The translations under genes and the position numbers were made by a program. Positions 32,733 to 42,139 of a stretch of 64,000 nucleotides of DNA are shown in pieces. Source of the stretch: UBA4744 sp963717135 (GTDB taxonomy: Bacteria; Actinomycetota; Acidimicrobiia; Spongiisociales; UBA4744); NCBI GenBank assembly GCA_963717135.1, contig CAVQVN010000005.1:124001-188000 (forward strand), read 5' to 3'. The notes beneath the pieces are model-generated. The model did not search any database and was not told where the DNA came from. It saw nothing but the letters and a program-made list of their open reading frames with translations. Within the stretch, counting starts at the first letter, position 1. Each line of letters begins with the position of its first letter.

Positions 32733-33500
32733 ATGACTGATTCCGCGGCGGCCTTTTTTGATCTGGACAGGACGCTGATCAGCGGATCTTCGGTGTTCGT
32801 GTTCGGGCTGGCCGCGTGGAAATCGGGCCTGGTCCCGACCAGCGATCTCCTCGGTGATGCGCGCAACGCGGTGGGTTTCCGTCTGACCGGCGCCTCCGAC
32901 GAAAAGACGGCAGCCGTCCGGGATCGAATTCTGGGAGCGATCGCCGGCACGACGGTTGCCGACCTTCGGGCTCTCGGGGGTCAAGTCATTCCTCGTCTTC
33001 TCAAAGATGTGCGGCTCGAGGCTCGCGGCTTGATCGATTTGCACCATGACGCCGGACGAGATACCTACATCGTCTCCGCCTCGCCCATTGAAATCGTTGA
33101 GGATCTGGCGGCCGCCATGGGTATGACCGGTGGGATCGGGACGGTTGCCGAGACTGTCGACGGTGTTTACACCGGGCGTCTGGCCCAGCCGTTTTGCTAC
33201 GGAGAAGGCAAAGCCGAGGCCATCGTGAAACTCGCCGACGAGCGCGGCTACGACTTGCGTCTCTCCTATGCCTACAGCGACTCGGCCGGCGACCTCCCGT
33301 TCCTCGAGAAGGTCGGCCATCCGGTCGCCGTCAACGCCGACCGGGCCCTCCAGTCATTGGCCTACCACCGGGGTTGGCCGGTGGTCGTTTTCAGCCGCAA
33401 GGCCAAACAAGTCATCAGAACAACGACAGCCGCGATGGGGGCGGCCGGCCTGGCCACGGCCACCTTTTTCCTGGGCCGTCGCCAGGGCCGGCGGGCGTGA
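32733..33500 (+). CDS. HAD-IB family phosphatase (SerB-like)
   Basis: 255 residues. Motif I is FFDLDRTLISG, motif II IVSASPIEIVEDLA, and motif IV SYAYSDSAGDLPFLEKVG; a helical cap lies between them. This subfamily dephosphorylates small molecules such as phosphoserine or lysophosphatidic acid. The C-terminal hydrophobic helix (TTAAMGAAGLATATFFLG) followed by RRQGRRA could anchor it to the membrane. The exact substrate cannot be inferred. The downstream neighbour is convergent. Confidence 0.87.
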   Translation: MTDSAAAFFDLDRTLISGSSVFVFGLAAWKSGLVPTSDLLGDARNAVGFRLTGASDEKTAAVRDRILGAIAGTTVADLRALGGQVIPRLLKDVRLEARGLIDLHHDAGRDTYIVSASPIEIVEDLAAAMGMTGGIGTVAETVDGVYTGRLAQPFCYGEGKAEAIVKLADERGYDLRLSYAYSDSAGDLPFLEKVGHPVAVNADRALQSLAYHRGWPVVVFSRKAKQVIRTTTAAMGAAGLATATFFLGRRQGRRA

Positions 33501-33606
33501 GCAATACCATGTCACCAAACCGTTGACCGGCTCGTGAGTGGCCGTTCAGCATGAGCGGATGTAGCGAAGACCCTTCCGGATACGTGCACGACACAGCTGC
33601 CCGTAA

Positions 33607-34539
33607 CTACTCGGACTGAACCCGCGGGTCGATCAGAGCGTGGAGAACGTCCGCGACGAGGCTCGACACGATCACTGTGAGGGTGACGACCGTCAAGATA
33701 CCGACCACCAGAGCCTGTTCTTTGAATCTAATGGCGTCAAAAACGACACCGCCCAGTCCGGGGATCTTGAAGACACCCTCGACAATGATGAGCCCTGAGA
33801 CGAGCTGACCGGTGCTTGCTGCGATCAGGGTCACGACCGATGCGAGGGCGGGACGAAGGGCGTGAACGCCGACCACCCGCCGCAATACAATGCCCCGGCC
33901 GTGGGCGGCCCGTATATAAGGCTCCCGCAAGTTCGCCGACACCTCGATCTGCGTCAGACGGGCGACATACGCTGTGAAGGATGCAGCCAGCACCAGGGCG
34001 GGGAGAATATAGCCGGACCAACCCCTCGCTGTGAGTCCGTATGCCGGTAGCCAACGAAGCCTGACTCCCAACTCAGCTTGCACCAAGAACGCTAGGACAA
34101 ACACCGGAATCGAAATCACCGCTAGGGAAGCCACTCGGATGAGGGTGGCGAGGAAGGAGGCGTTTCGATACGCCGCCACTACACCTGCCGTCACGCCGAT
34201 CAGGGTCTGCGCGACCATCGTGGCCGCCAGAAGGCGCAAGCTGATTGGAAACGCTTCGGCAACAATCGTGGACACTTGCGCTCCCCGATAAGTCAGACCC
34301 CAATCACCACTCACCAATCGACCCACATATCTCAAGTACTGAACGTAGAAGGGTTGGTCAAGCCCGTACTCATGACGAAGACCGGCGAGCACCTCTGGAG
34401 GAGGAGGTCTGAATCCAAACAGCGCCCGAATCGGATCACCAGGGATAAGAAACACCAGCGCGAAAAAGAAGGAAGTGACTGCCAGCAGAACCACAACAGT
34501 CTGGAGTCCCCGACGGACAAGGAATCTGCCCACATTCAA
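33607..34539 (-). CDS. Orphan DppB/OppB-type ABC transporter permease
   Basis: 310 residues: the N-terminal helix MNVGRFLVRRGLQTVVVLLAVTSFFFALVFLIPGDP, YGLDQPFYVQYLRYVGRLVSGDWG, and the C-terminal IIVEGVFKIPGLGGVVFDAI are those of dipeptide/oligopeptide importer permeases. Such permeases normally work with a DppC partner, two ATPases and a binding protein, yet none is encoded beside it: the HAD gene converges from the left and a GNAT gene diverges on the right. It may be a remnant of a lost operon or may serve a transporter encoded elsewhere. The reading frame is intact. Confidence 0.88.
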   Translation of the reverse strand: MNVGRFLVRRGLQTVVVLLAVTSFFFALVFLIPGDPIRALFGFRPPPPEVLAGLRHEYGLDQPFYVQYLRYVGRLVSGDWGLTYRGAQVSTIVAEAFPISLRLLAATMVAQTLIGVTAGVVAAYRNASFLATLIRVASLAVISIPVFVLAFLVQAELGVRLRWLPAYGLTARGWSGYILPALVLAASFTAYVARLTQIEVSANLREPYIRAAHGRGIVLRRVVGVHALRPALASVVTLIAASTGQLVSGLIIVEGVFKIPGLGGVVFDAIRFKEQALVVGILTVVTLTVIVSSLVADVLHALIDPRVQSE

Positions 34540-34630
34540 CCTTCCTTTCTCAAGGCAGCCTACGAGGTAAGGGCGTAACGTCCAGCTATCCCGATTGCAT
34601 TACCCTTCGTCGCCCCATCAGAATGCCGGT

Positions 34631-35089
34631 GTGATCAATCCTCAACTGCGTCCCATCACCGCGACGGAAGCGTTTCCGATGCGCCGTTATCTCCTCCGCC
34701 CGATGCTGCCTGCTATGGCTTCAAGATATGCCGGCGATGACCACCCAGAGGCCCTCCATCTGGGAGCGTTCGCCGATTTGGGAGACGGCGAAGAACTGGT
34801 CGGTGTGGTGTCGTTCCTACCCCGAACGGAACAAGGTGAGGCCAGCAACCGAATATTCCAATTGCAGGGAATGGTCACCCTGCCGGCCGTCCGTAATCAA
34901 GGTATCGGGACCCGGTTGGCCGAGTACGGGTTGGATCTGCTGATCGGGCGGGGCGCCACCCGGATCTGGTGCAATGGAAGAACCGCCGCCGCCTTGTTCT
35001 ACCAGCGCCTTGGCTTTTATGCAGTGGGCGACGAGTTCATGACCCCGGGAACCGGACCCCATTACCGATTCGTGAAGGATATGAGCTGA
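34631..35089 (+). CDS. GNAT family N-acetyltransferase
   Basis: About 152 residues with a GTG start at 34631 (VINPQLRPITATEAFPMRRY). The acetyl-CoA binding motif A reads MVTLPAVRNQGIGTRLAEYGLDLL, and the C-terminal AALFYQRLGFYAVGDEF is characteristic of GNAT enzymes. It probably acetylates a small molecule. No ribosome binding site is clear, so the start could be a little upstream. It stands alone between the orphan permease and the glycosyltransferase. Confidence 0.82.
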   Translation: MINPQLRPITATEAFPMRRYLLRPMLPAMASRYAGDDHPEALHLGAFADLGDGEELVGVVSFLPRTEQGEASNRIFQLQGMVTLPAVRNQGIGTRLAEYGLDLLIGRGATRIWCNGRTAAALFYQRLGFYAVGDEFMTPGTGPHYRFVKDMS

Positions 35090-35213
35090 CCGACGAGTCT
35101 TCGAGACCGGGACCGGGCGGAAAGCCACCTCACACCGACGTATTCGCAAGCTCCGACAGTGGAGCGTGGGAATTGATGGAAGGCATGAGCCGGACTGATG
35201 ATGTGAGCCCCGG

Positions 35214-37217
35214 TTACCCGGCCATCTCCGCTAGATCACCGGCCTGATAGAACTCGACCAACTCATCAGCCATGGTGCGAAGGCTGTAGCCGGTCTTCAC
35301 GAGGCGGCAGGCGGCGTCGCGCCGTACCTCGGAGAACCGAGCTACTTCGGCCCAATGAAGCGCCTTTTGCAGGTTGCGAACCGAAAGGGTGTCGGCCAGG
35401 TATCCGGTGAAGCCGTGATCAACGTAGACGGCCGGTCCGCCCACTTCCGGTGCTACAACCGGCAGGCCCGCGGCTAGCGCCTCGACTATGGCCAGACCGA
35501 ATTCCTCCTTGTCACTCGCGCAGGCGTAAATGCCATTCGGTGCGGCAAGGCCGGGAATTCCCATGACGGCGGCGGCCAAAAGAACTGCCACTTCTTCGTG
35601 ATTCCGATTCCCAAGCATCAGGAGACCCACTTCCTCAGGTCTCCGCTCGCCCAGCATGGTCCCGATTGTGTCAAGAACCCGAAGTTCCTCCCGGCCGGGG
35701 TCAACGAGGTTGCCTCCGATTACGGCCAGATTGAACGACTTCTGCAAAGCCGGATCAGTGAGCCACGCTTCCACCAATCGGTCGATGCCTTTGATGGGGT
35801 GGAGACGGCCGGCCGTGACAATCATCGGCAGACCATGCCTGCCATCCGGGAGGCGCTCGATAGCGCTGCGGAAGTCGGCCAGCACACCCTGTAGCGGGAG
35901 ACCGTTCTGAGTGGCTTGCACTTTCCGGCCGGCGCGTTCTGCCACCTGGAAATCCACTCCTTCGGCGATGGATAGGAATCGGTCGGGATCGGCCGCGACG
36001 TCGATCCCAATCAGATCTCGAAGCTGCTTTGCGTGATCCGGTCGCGGGATGAGGGCCAAACGCCTGGCATGCTCGAGCATCCAATCAATCAGCCAAGCCC
36101 TGAACACGTAGTGGTGTTCCAGATCAGCGGCTGCGAAATCAGCTCGGCCAAGATGGCCGGATTTCTCGGCAGCGGCAATGACTGAGTGAGGATCCGGAGC
36201 AAGGGTGAAATAGATTGGAATACCCAGGTCTCGGCCGGCGCGTGCAGCGGCGAAGGTGCCGACATCAGCGAAACGCAGGTGGAGTGCGTCGAACGGACCC
36301 TCGGAAATCAGAAAGTGACGCAATGCGCGTTCCAGGTCCACTCGCCAGGGCCACATCTCCGATGTCGAAAGGTATCGGGAGGGCCCGAAGTCAAGCCTGG
36401 CCAGCGTTCCGTGCCGCCCAATACGCTCCCTGTTTCGGTTGAAGACTCCTTCTGAGGCGGGAAGTCTCCGCGTGATGAGGAATGCGTCGGCAACGGCGTG
36501 ATGGTCGGCCAGTTCGCCGGTCAAACCCACCTGCAGGGTGGCCAGTCCGCCTCCGTCACCGGCGCCGGCGGCCGTGAGATCGGTATCGACTCTCCCCTGC
36601 ATCATCACCTGGGCAATTCGCAACCCGGGCGACCTGCGCGTTCCCTGACGCTTCGGCTCGGGTCGCTCGGCCAGCAATTGCAGACGAGCGCTCGTCCATG
36701 GTCTCGGCGTCGATCGAGGCGCCGCCAACTCGGGTTCCTGTCCGAGCCAGTTCTCCAGGGTCAATTCGGCCATCATCCGACCAAATCCGCCGTTTTCGGA
36801 CATTTCTATCAAGTGGGGAACGGCCGGAGCCAAGGGACGGCGGCGGCTCAACGCCCAGGCGGAGTGCTCCCGCAAACCGGGATGTCCACTTCTCAACAAT
36901 CGCAACAGTGCTTCGTCGACGATCGGCGAGGCGACCCGGGACGCAGCCTGAAGCGCAAGGTACGCGACCAGGGCATCATCCACATGCCGATCGATGATGT
37001 CCACCAGCGCTCGGGCAGCGTGGTCGGGCAATGGATGGCGCCGCGCAGAATCAACGAGGGCCGGAAGCGCCCGCAAACCATCAAGAACCCCATCGCTGCT
37101 GTTCAAAGTCGCGAGAACGGGTTCAAGCCCGGCAACTCCATTGCGCAACGCGGTGACCATTTGTCGTTGTACGGTCCCACCGGGAGCTGTGGATGGCGTA
37201 CCTGTCGCTATCCGCAC
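35214..37217 (-). CDS. GT-B glycosyltransferase with N-terminal HEAT-like repeats
   Basis: 667 residues, GTG start. Residues about 30-160 form alternating helices with HEAT character (ALRALPALVDSARRHPLPDHAARALVDII, ALVAYLALQAASRV, LLRLLRSGHPGLREHSAWALSRRRPLAPAVPHL). Residues about 200-640 are a GT4/sucrose-synthase-type glycosyltransferase: GLPMIVTAGRLHPIKGIDRLVEAW, LMLGNRNHEEVAVLL and the donor-site EEFGLAIVEALAAGLPVVAPEVGG. It would transfer a sugar from a nucleotide donor. The HEAT part may bind a partner protein. No other sugar genes are adjacent. It is divergent from the tRNA-Arg gene. Confidence 0.85.
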   Translation of the reverse strand: MRIATGTPSTAPGGTVQRQMVTALRNGVAGLEPVLATLNSSDGVLDGLRALPALVDSARRHPLPDHAARALVDIIDRHVDDALVAYLALQAASRVASPIVDEALLRLLRSGHPGLREHSAWALSRRRPLAPAVPHLIEMSENGGFGRMMAELTLENWLGQEPELAAPRSTPRPWTSARLQLLAERPEPKRQGTRRSPGLRIAQVMMQGRVDTDLTAAGAGDGGGLATLQVGLTGELADHHAVADAFLITRRLPASEGVFNRNRERIGRHGTLARLDFGPSRYLSTSEMWPWRVDLERALRHFLISEGPFDALHLRFADVGTFAAARAGRDLGIPIYFTLAPDPHSVIAAAEKSGHLGRADFAAADLEHHYVFRAWLIDWMLEHARRLALIPRPDHAKQLRDLIGIDVAADPDRFLSIAEGVDFQVAERAGRKVQATQNGLPLQGVLADFRSAIERLPDGRHGLPMIVTAGRLHPIKGIDRLVEAWLTDPALQKSFNLAVIGGNLVDPGREELRVLDTIGTMLGERRPEEVGLLMLGNRNHEEVAVLLAAAVMGIPGLAAPNGIYACASDKEEFGLAIVEALAAGLPVVAPEVGGPAVYVDHGFTGYLADTLSVRNLQKALHWAEVARFSEVRRDAACRLVKTGYSLRTMADELVEFYQAGDLAEMAG

Positions 37218-37244
37218 TCAAAGGTGCCCTACCATTGCCCGGAT

Positions 37245-37317
37245 GCCCTCGTAGCTCAGGGGATAGAGCAACTGCCTCCTAAGCAGTAGGTCGCAGGTTC
37301 GAATCCTGCCGAGGGCG
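37245..37317 (+). tRNA. tRNA-Arg (anticodon CCT)
   Basis: 73 nt with a full cloverleaf: acceptor GCCCTCG/CGAGGGC, D arm GCTC/GAGC, anticodon stem ACTGC/GCAGT with loop CTCCTAA (anticodon CCT, reading AGG), T arm GCAGG-TTCGAAT-CCTGC, discriminator G. CCA is not encoded. Confidence 0.97.
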
Positions 37318-37358
37318 CCCGGTGAGTCGTCGAACTTGCAGCAACCGAGGAGGATTCC

Positions 37359-38594
37359 GTGGACGACGCAGATGTCGTGGTCATCGGAGGGGGCATCATC
37401 GGCTCTGCCATCGCCTACCAGCTCGCCACCCGGCATATCGGCCGAATTATCGTGGTAGAGCGAGCTGCCGGACCCGGAGAAGGGTCCACCGGGACCTCTT
37501 CGTCAATCGTCCGCACGTTGTACACCAGGCCGGAGACCGTACGCCTCGCCTTACACGGCCAGAACGCCTACCGCGATTGGGCGGAGTTCACAGGGATTGA
37601 AGAACCCCGGTCCCGTTTCAATTCGGCCGGCATGCTCTGGATGATGGGGTACAGCAAATCTGAAGCGGCTGCTGCTCGAGATCGAGTGCACAGCCAAGGA
37701 GGCCGCGTCGAAGTGCTCGACGCCGCCGGCGTACGAGCCCGTTTCCCTGCCCTTTCGACGTGCGGCGCGCCGTTCGATCTGACCGGACGTATCCCGCATG
37801 AATGCGGCGAGCTAGAGGTTGCTCTCCTGGAACCCGACGCCGGGTTCGCCGATCCGACCGGCGCTAATCAAGATCTGATCGAAGCTGCCCGTCGCGAAGG
37901 AGCCGAGGTCCAATTCAGATCCGAGGTACGAGGGGTGCGGACCGATGGAAAGAAGGTTTCGGGCCTCGATCTCGCCGATGGCCGGACCATCCGCACACCA
38001 CTCATCGTGAACGCTGCCGGCCCATGGTGCAATCGCCTCAACGACATGGCGGGCGTTCGACTCGGGTGGACGATCAGCCCGACCCGAGTTCAGGTCGCCT
38101 ATCGCCTCCGGCCTGCCGAGATCCCGGGACCTATCCCCGTGGTGGCCGACTCGGCAAGCGGGATCTACTTCCGGCCCGAGGCGTCCGGACGTCGAATTCT
38201 GTTTGGTTCGGTCCTCGCCGAGGACGAAAAGGAGCGAGTCGACCCCGACCACTTCAAGAAGGGAGCCGACGCCCCGTTTCTCGACTCCAAGATCCACGCT
38301 CTCCACCATCGGATCCCCGACCTTCCACATCGGGGATCCGTCACAGGCATTGCCGGCCTTTACGCTATCAACGAAGAGGACGTCCATCCGGTGTTGGGAC
38401 CGACCGCCCTCGAGGGATGGTGGGTCGCCAACGGCTTCAGCGGCCACGGATTCAAACTCGCTCCAATGATCGGCTCGATGATCGCGCAGTCCATAACCGG
38501 TATCACTCGACCTTTCGACACCGACGTCCCGATGCATTTCTTGGGAGTTGATCGGGCACCGCTGGTCGTCCGCGAGAAGACCGTCCTGGCATAA
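37359..38594 (+). CDS. FAD-dependent oxidoreductase of the DAO family (sarcosine/amino-acid oxidase-like)
   Basis: 411 residues from a GTG preceded by GAGGAGG. The Rossmann motif VVVIGGGIIGSAIAYQLA is at residues 6-23, VVERAAGPGEGSTGTSSSIVR follows, and the C-terminal FAD loop WVANGFSGHGFKLAPMIGSMIA is typical of sarcosine oxidase beta and related amine oxidases. It would oxidise a secondary or cyclic amino acid. The next gene, ornithine-cyclodeaminase-like, starts 9 bp after the stop, so the two probably act together on an amino or imino acid. Confidence 0.88.
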   Translation: MDDADVVVIGGGIIGSAIAYQLATRHIGRIIVVERAAGPGEGSTGTSSSIVRTLYTRPETVRLALHGQNAYRDWAEFTGIEEPRSRFNSAGMLWMMGYSKSEAAAARDRVHSQGGRVEVLDAAGVRARFPALSTCGAPFDLTGRIPHECGELEVALLEPDAGFADPTGANQDLIEAARREGAEVQFRSEVRGVRTDGKKVSGLDLADGRTIRTPLIVNAAGPWCNRLNDMAGVRLGWTISPTRVQVAYRLRPAEIPGPIPVVADSASGIYFRPEASGRRILFGSVLAEDEKERVDPDHFKKGADAPFLDSKIHALHHRIPDLPHRGSVTGIAGLYAINEEDVHPVLGPTALEGWWVANGFSGHGFKLAPMIGSMIAQSITGITRPFDTDVPMHFLGVDRAPLVVREKTVLA

Positions 38595-38603
38595 GAGGGT
38601 TTG

Positions 38604-39476
38604 ATGCGGTACCTCGGCCCCGACGACCTGCGAGCGGTCCTGCCGATGACGGCCGCCATAGAGACGATGGTCACTGCGTTCGGCGATGATCGGGAGGTGC
38701 CGGCTCGTGTCCAGATCCGATCATCCCTGTTCATGCCGGGCAGGGTGGGTGAGATAACCGGTGTCAAGGTGGTATCTACGGCCCCGGGGAGTCCTAGCGG
38801 TATCGTCGTGGTCTTCGACGGATCCGGCCGCCCTATCGGTCTGGTCGATGGACCGACCTTGACCGCCATTCGCACCGGGGCCGGGGCGGGTCTCGCCACC
38901 CGGCTGCTGGCTCGACCGGAGGCCCACACCATGGCAATGCTGGGGTGCGGATCTATGGCTGCCGATCAAGTGGCAGCGGTTCGGGACGTGCGCACCATCG
39001 AGCGGATCTTGGTCTGGAGCCGGGATTCGGCTCGGGCCGAGGCTTTTGCCGCGCAGATTGGTGGCGTGACGGTCGACGACCCCGCTTCGGCGGTGTCGGC
39101 AGCAGACATCGTCACCACCGCGACGCCGGCCCTCCAGCCTCTCTTTGCGGATACGGCCGTTCAGCCGGGAACCCACATCAATGCGATCGGCTCATTCACA
39201 CCGCACATGGTCGAGATTCCCCATGAGACCGTCCGCAGGGCGTTCGTGGTCGTGGACGACATGGCGGCGGCAGCCCGCGAGGCGGGCGACCTCATTCAGG
39301 CGGCGCGAAAACCCGACGCTACCCTGGGAGATCTTCTCACCGGTCGGATAGGTTCTTCAGCAGCCCAGGTGACGCTGTTCAAATCGGTCGGAATCGCCTC
39401 CCAGGATGTGGCGGCGGCGGCGGCCGCCCTGGCCCGGGCAGCGGAGATTGGCATCGGCGTCGACCTCACCTCTTGA
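38604..39476 (+). CDS. Ornithine cyclodeaminase / mu-crystallin family protein (imine reductase type)
   Basis: About 290 residues from the ATG at 38604; a TTG one codon earlier is also possible. The signature parts are VKVVSTAPG, the dinucleotide fold AMLGCGSMAADQVAAV, VWSRDSARAEAFAAQIG, ADIVTTATPALQPLF and GTHINAIGSFTPHMVEIP. Members use NAD(P) to deaminate-cyclise ornithine or to reduce cyclic imines. Following a DAO-family oxidase within the same transcript, it may reduce or recycle the imine that enzyme makes. This is inference from context. Confidence 0.87.
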   Translation: MRYLGPDDLRAVLPMTAAIETMVTAFGDDREVPARVQIRSSLFMPGRVGEITGVKVVSTAPGSPSGIVVVFDGSGRPIGLVDGPTLTAIRTGAGAGLATRLLARPEAHTMAMLGCGSMAADQVAAVRDVRTIERILVWSRDSARAEAFAAQIGGVTVDDPASAVSAADIVTTATPALQPLFADTAVQPGTHINAIGSFTPHMVEIPHETVRRAFVVVDDMAAAAREAGDLIQAARKPDATLGDLLTGRIGSSAAQVTLFKSVGIASQDVAAAAAALARAAEIGIGVDLTS

Positions 39477-39524
39477 CCGCTACGGGTGGTTTCCCGGTCT
39501 GAAGGTCAACTAGCCTATAAAAGA

Positions 39525-41003
39525 ATGCCCGATCACTACTACGAGCGACTCACGTTCCTCGACGGATCGTTTCTGGCCCTCGAGTCCCCCACGACCCATA
39601 TGCACGTCGCGGGTGCTGCTCTGTTCGAGGCCGGGCCCCTATCCAATTCCGATGGTGGCATTGACATCGGGAAGATCCGGACCTTCATAGAGTCCAAACT
39701 TCAGTACGTGCCGAGATACCGCCAGCACCTCGCCGAGGTACCTATCGAGAAGAACCCGGTCTGGGTTGACGACGAACATTTCGACCTCGACTACCACGTA
39801 CGCCATCTGAGCCTTCCGAAGCCGGGCAGCGAAGCCCAGCTGAGTTTGATGATGGGACGGATTCTGTCCCAACAGCTGAACCGGGCCAAACCGTTGTGGG
39901 AACTCTGGGTGGTTGAAGGCATCGAAGGAGACCGGTTCGCTCTCGTCTTCAAGATCCACCACTGCATGATCGACGGCCTCTCCGGCGTCGACCTGATGGC
40001 GGTGTTGCTCAACTTCATCCCCACCGATGAGATCGAACCCATCAAGCCGTTCGTTCCGCGGCCGGCACCCAGCGCCGCGGAGTTGGTGGTCGGCGAGTCT
40101 GTTAGGCGGGCCCGCCGAGCCTTCCGGGCAGTCCGTGGACTCCCCCACCTGCTCGAGGAAGCTCAGGCGATCGGTTCCGAGGTCCAACGCCGCGCCAAGG
40201 CCGTTTCCTATTCGCTGACTTCGGGCTGGCTGACTCCAGCCTCACGCACCCCCATCAACGAGAAAATCGGACCCAACCGACGTTTCGAGTGGCTCCAGCT
40301 CCCCCTGGCCGACGTCAAGGAGGTTAAGGACCTGGTCGGAGGAACGGTCAACGATGTGGTGCTCACCACCGTGGCCGGAGCGGTGCGAAGGTTTTTCATC
40401 GAGGAGCGGGGGTTCGCCGTCGATGATGTGGAGTTCCGGGTCATGGCTCCGGTCAGTGTCCGTTCCAAAGACCAGCGAGGACGGCTGGGCAACCAGGTGG
40501 CCATGTGGCTCGTGCAGTTGCCGATCGGCGAGCCCGACTCGCTGCGCCGATATGCCATCGTCCAGGACCGCACTCTGCGCCTGAAGGCCACAGATCAGGC
40601 GCTGGGCGCCTCCACCATCGTGCAACTCAGCTCTGGGACGCCGGCCACTTTGCTGGGCATGGCGGCGCGGCGCGCCACCCGAATCCGACCCTTCAACATG
40701 ACGGTCACCAACGTGCCGGGCCCGCAGTTCCCCATGTATTTGCTCGGCTCCAAGCTGCTCGCCCAATACCCGGCGGTCCCGCTGTGGGCGGGGCACGGCC
40801 TGGGGGTCGCCTTATTCAGCTATAACGGCGAGCTGGCTTGGGGGTTGAACGCCGATTGGGACGTGGTTCCCGACGTCGCAGCCTTCGCGGAGAACGTAAA
40901 GGCAGCCTTCGCCGAGTTGCTCCGGGAGGCGCGACGCGCCGCCGGAGTCGACCCACCCAAGAAGAAGACCAAGAAGAACTCGGCCAAGAAGTCGAAGAAC
41001 TAG
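39525..41003 (+). CDS. Wax ester synthase / diacylglycerol O-acyltransferase (WS/DGAT)
   Basis: About 492 residues from the ATG at 39525. The active-site HHCMIDG (145-151, HHxxxDG) is intact, with PTTHMHVAGAALF, GGTVNDVVLTTVAGAVRRFF, VMAPVSVRS and NMTVTNVPGPQFPMYLLGSKL as further family blocks. It esterifies fatty acyl-CoA to diacylglycerol or fatty alcohol, making storage lipid at the membrane. The C-terminus is a very basic PPKKKTKKNSAKKSKN tail that may bind membrane or lipid-body surfaces. A TATAAA (39516-39521) ends 3 bp before the ATG, so the transcript may be leaderless. Confidence 0.92.
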   Translation: MPDHYYERLTFLDGSFLALESPTTHMHVAGAALFEAGPLSNSDGGIDIGKIRTFIESKLQYVPRYRQHLAEVPIEKNPVWVDDEHFDLDYHVRHLSLPKPGSEAQLSLMMGRILSQQLNRAKPLWELWVVEGIEGDRFALVFKIHHCMIDGLSGVDLMAVLLNFIPTDEIEPIKPFVPRPAPSAAELVVGESVRRARRAFRAVRGLPHLLEEAQAIGSEVQRRAKAVSYSLTSGWLTPASRTPINEKIGPNRRFEWLQLPLADVKEVKDLVGGTVNDVVLTTVAGAVRRFFIEERGFAVDDVEFRVMAPVSVRSKDQRGRLGNQVAMWLVQLPIGEPDSLRRYAIVQDRTLRLKATDQALGASTIVQLSSGTPATLLGMAARRATRIRPFNMTVTNVPGPQFPMYLLGSKLLAQYPAVPLWAGHGLGVALFSYNGELAWGLNADWDVVPDVAAFAENVKAAFAELLREARRAAGVDPPKKKTKKNSAKKSKN

Positions 41004-41201
41004 TGGTCTGTCGATGAAACGGTGCCGCGATGTCGGCGGGTCATTCGGCGTACCCGGCAAGGACGCAGGACCAAGGCGCCCCCGGTGCGTCCAGGACGGT
41101 GATCCAGCCAGAGGTGGCGAGGGCCATCGAAAGCGCGCAGGTATTGTTGCGACGGTCTACTAGAACTCCACCTGCAGACACGATCAAGTCCTACCTCTAC
41201 A

Positions 41202-42113
41202 GTGTCTCCGGTGATTCGTGTCATCGCCCTCCTGGGCGTCTTCGCCATTAGCTTCACCGCCATCCTGATTCGACTCGCCGATGTGAGCCCCCTCACGGCA
41301 GGCTTCTTCCGGGCGGCCTACGCCCTCCCGATTCTGACGGTGATGTGGCTCATGACCAGACGGTCTGACCGCCGTCCGGCCGGCGACCGCCGGTTGGGTT
41401 TCGCGGCGGGTTTACTGCTGGCGGTTGACTTGTGGATGTTTCATTCGGCGATCGCTGCCATCGGAGCGGGACTGGGGACTCTCCTGGCCAACATCCAGGT
41501 GGTGTTCGTCGCGCTGGCTGCCTGGGCGGTGCACGACGAGCGTCCCAGCGCGACTGCTTTTGTGGCGATTCCGGTCGTCTTCACGGGCGTGGCGTTGTTG
41601 TCCGGGTTGGGGCGCGTCGACACGTACGGCAATGATCCCGTCGCCGGGGTCATCCTGGGGGCTACGTCGGGCCTCGCCTATGCCGCCTTCATCCTCACCT
41701 TCCGGGCGGCCAATCGAGCTCGAAGTTCCGCAATTGGCACCCTGCTGGACACCACCGCCGGCACGGCCCTCGGCACTGCCGTTGCCGGTCTGGCAACCGG
41801 AACAATCGATCTCGGTTTTGCCTGGCCGGCCCATCGGTGGTTGCTGATTCTGGCCGTCGTCGCCCAGGTGTTCGGGTGGCTCATGATCGGTTACGCCCTT
41901 CCCCGGCTGCCGGCGCTCACCACCTCTGTCTTGATCATGGTGCAACCCATCGGCGCGCTCATTTGGGGGCGTCTGATCTTCGCCGAACGGTTATCGGCTC
42001 TGCAGGGAGCCGGCGTGGCTCTGGTTCTACTCGGGGTCACCGCCATCAATGTTTGGGGCAGCGTCAAACCGGCGGCGGCGATGCCTTACCGCCGTGGCAA
42101 ACCGGCCACCTAG
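41202..42113 (+). CDS. EamA/DMT-family transporter
   Basis: 303 residues, GTG start, with ten predicted membrane helices in two five-helix EamA repeats (AISFTAILIRLADVSPLTAGFFRAAYALPIL...; ATSGLAYAAFILTFRAAN...). The ending QPIGALIWGRLIFAERLSALQGAGVALVLLGV is characteristic of drug/metabolite exporters. The substrate is unknown. The 198-bp gap before it shows no other gene. Confidence 0.88.
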   Translation: MSPVIRVIALLGVFAISFTAILIRLADVSPLTAGFFRAAYALPILTVMWLMTRRSDRRPAGDRRLGFAAGLLLAVDLWMFHSAIAAIGAGLGTLLANIQVVFVALAAWAVHDERPSATAFVAIPVVFTGVALLSGLGRVDTYGNDPVAGVILGATSGLAYAAFILTFRAANRARSSAIGTLLDTTAGTALGTAVAGLATGTIDLGFAWPAHRWLLILAVVAQVFGWLMIGYALPRLPALTTSVLIMVQPIGALIWGRLIFAERLSALQGAGVALVLLGVTAINVWGSVKPAAAMPYRRGKPAT

Positions 42114-42139
42114 TGCTGCCCCGGACATATGCTTGAGCG

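Noticed and set aside
37245..37317. tRNA-Arg as an integration (att) site
   Set aside because: No integrase, no direct repeat of the tRNA 3' end and no prophage genes are visible in the window.
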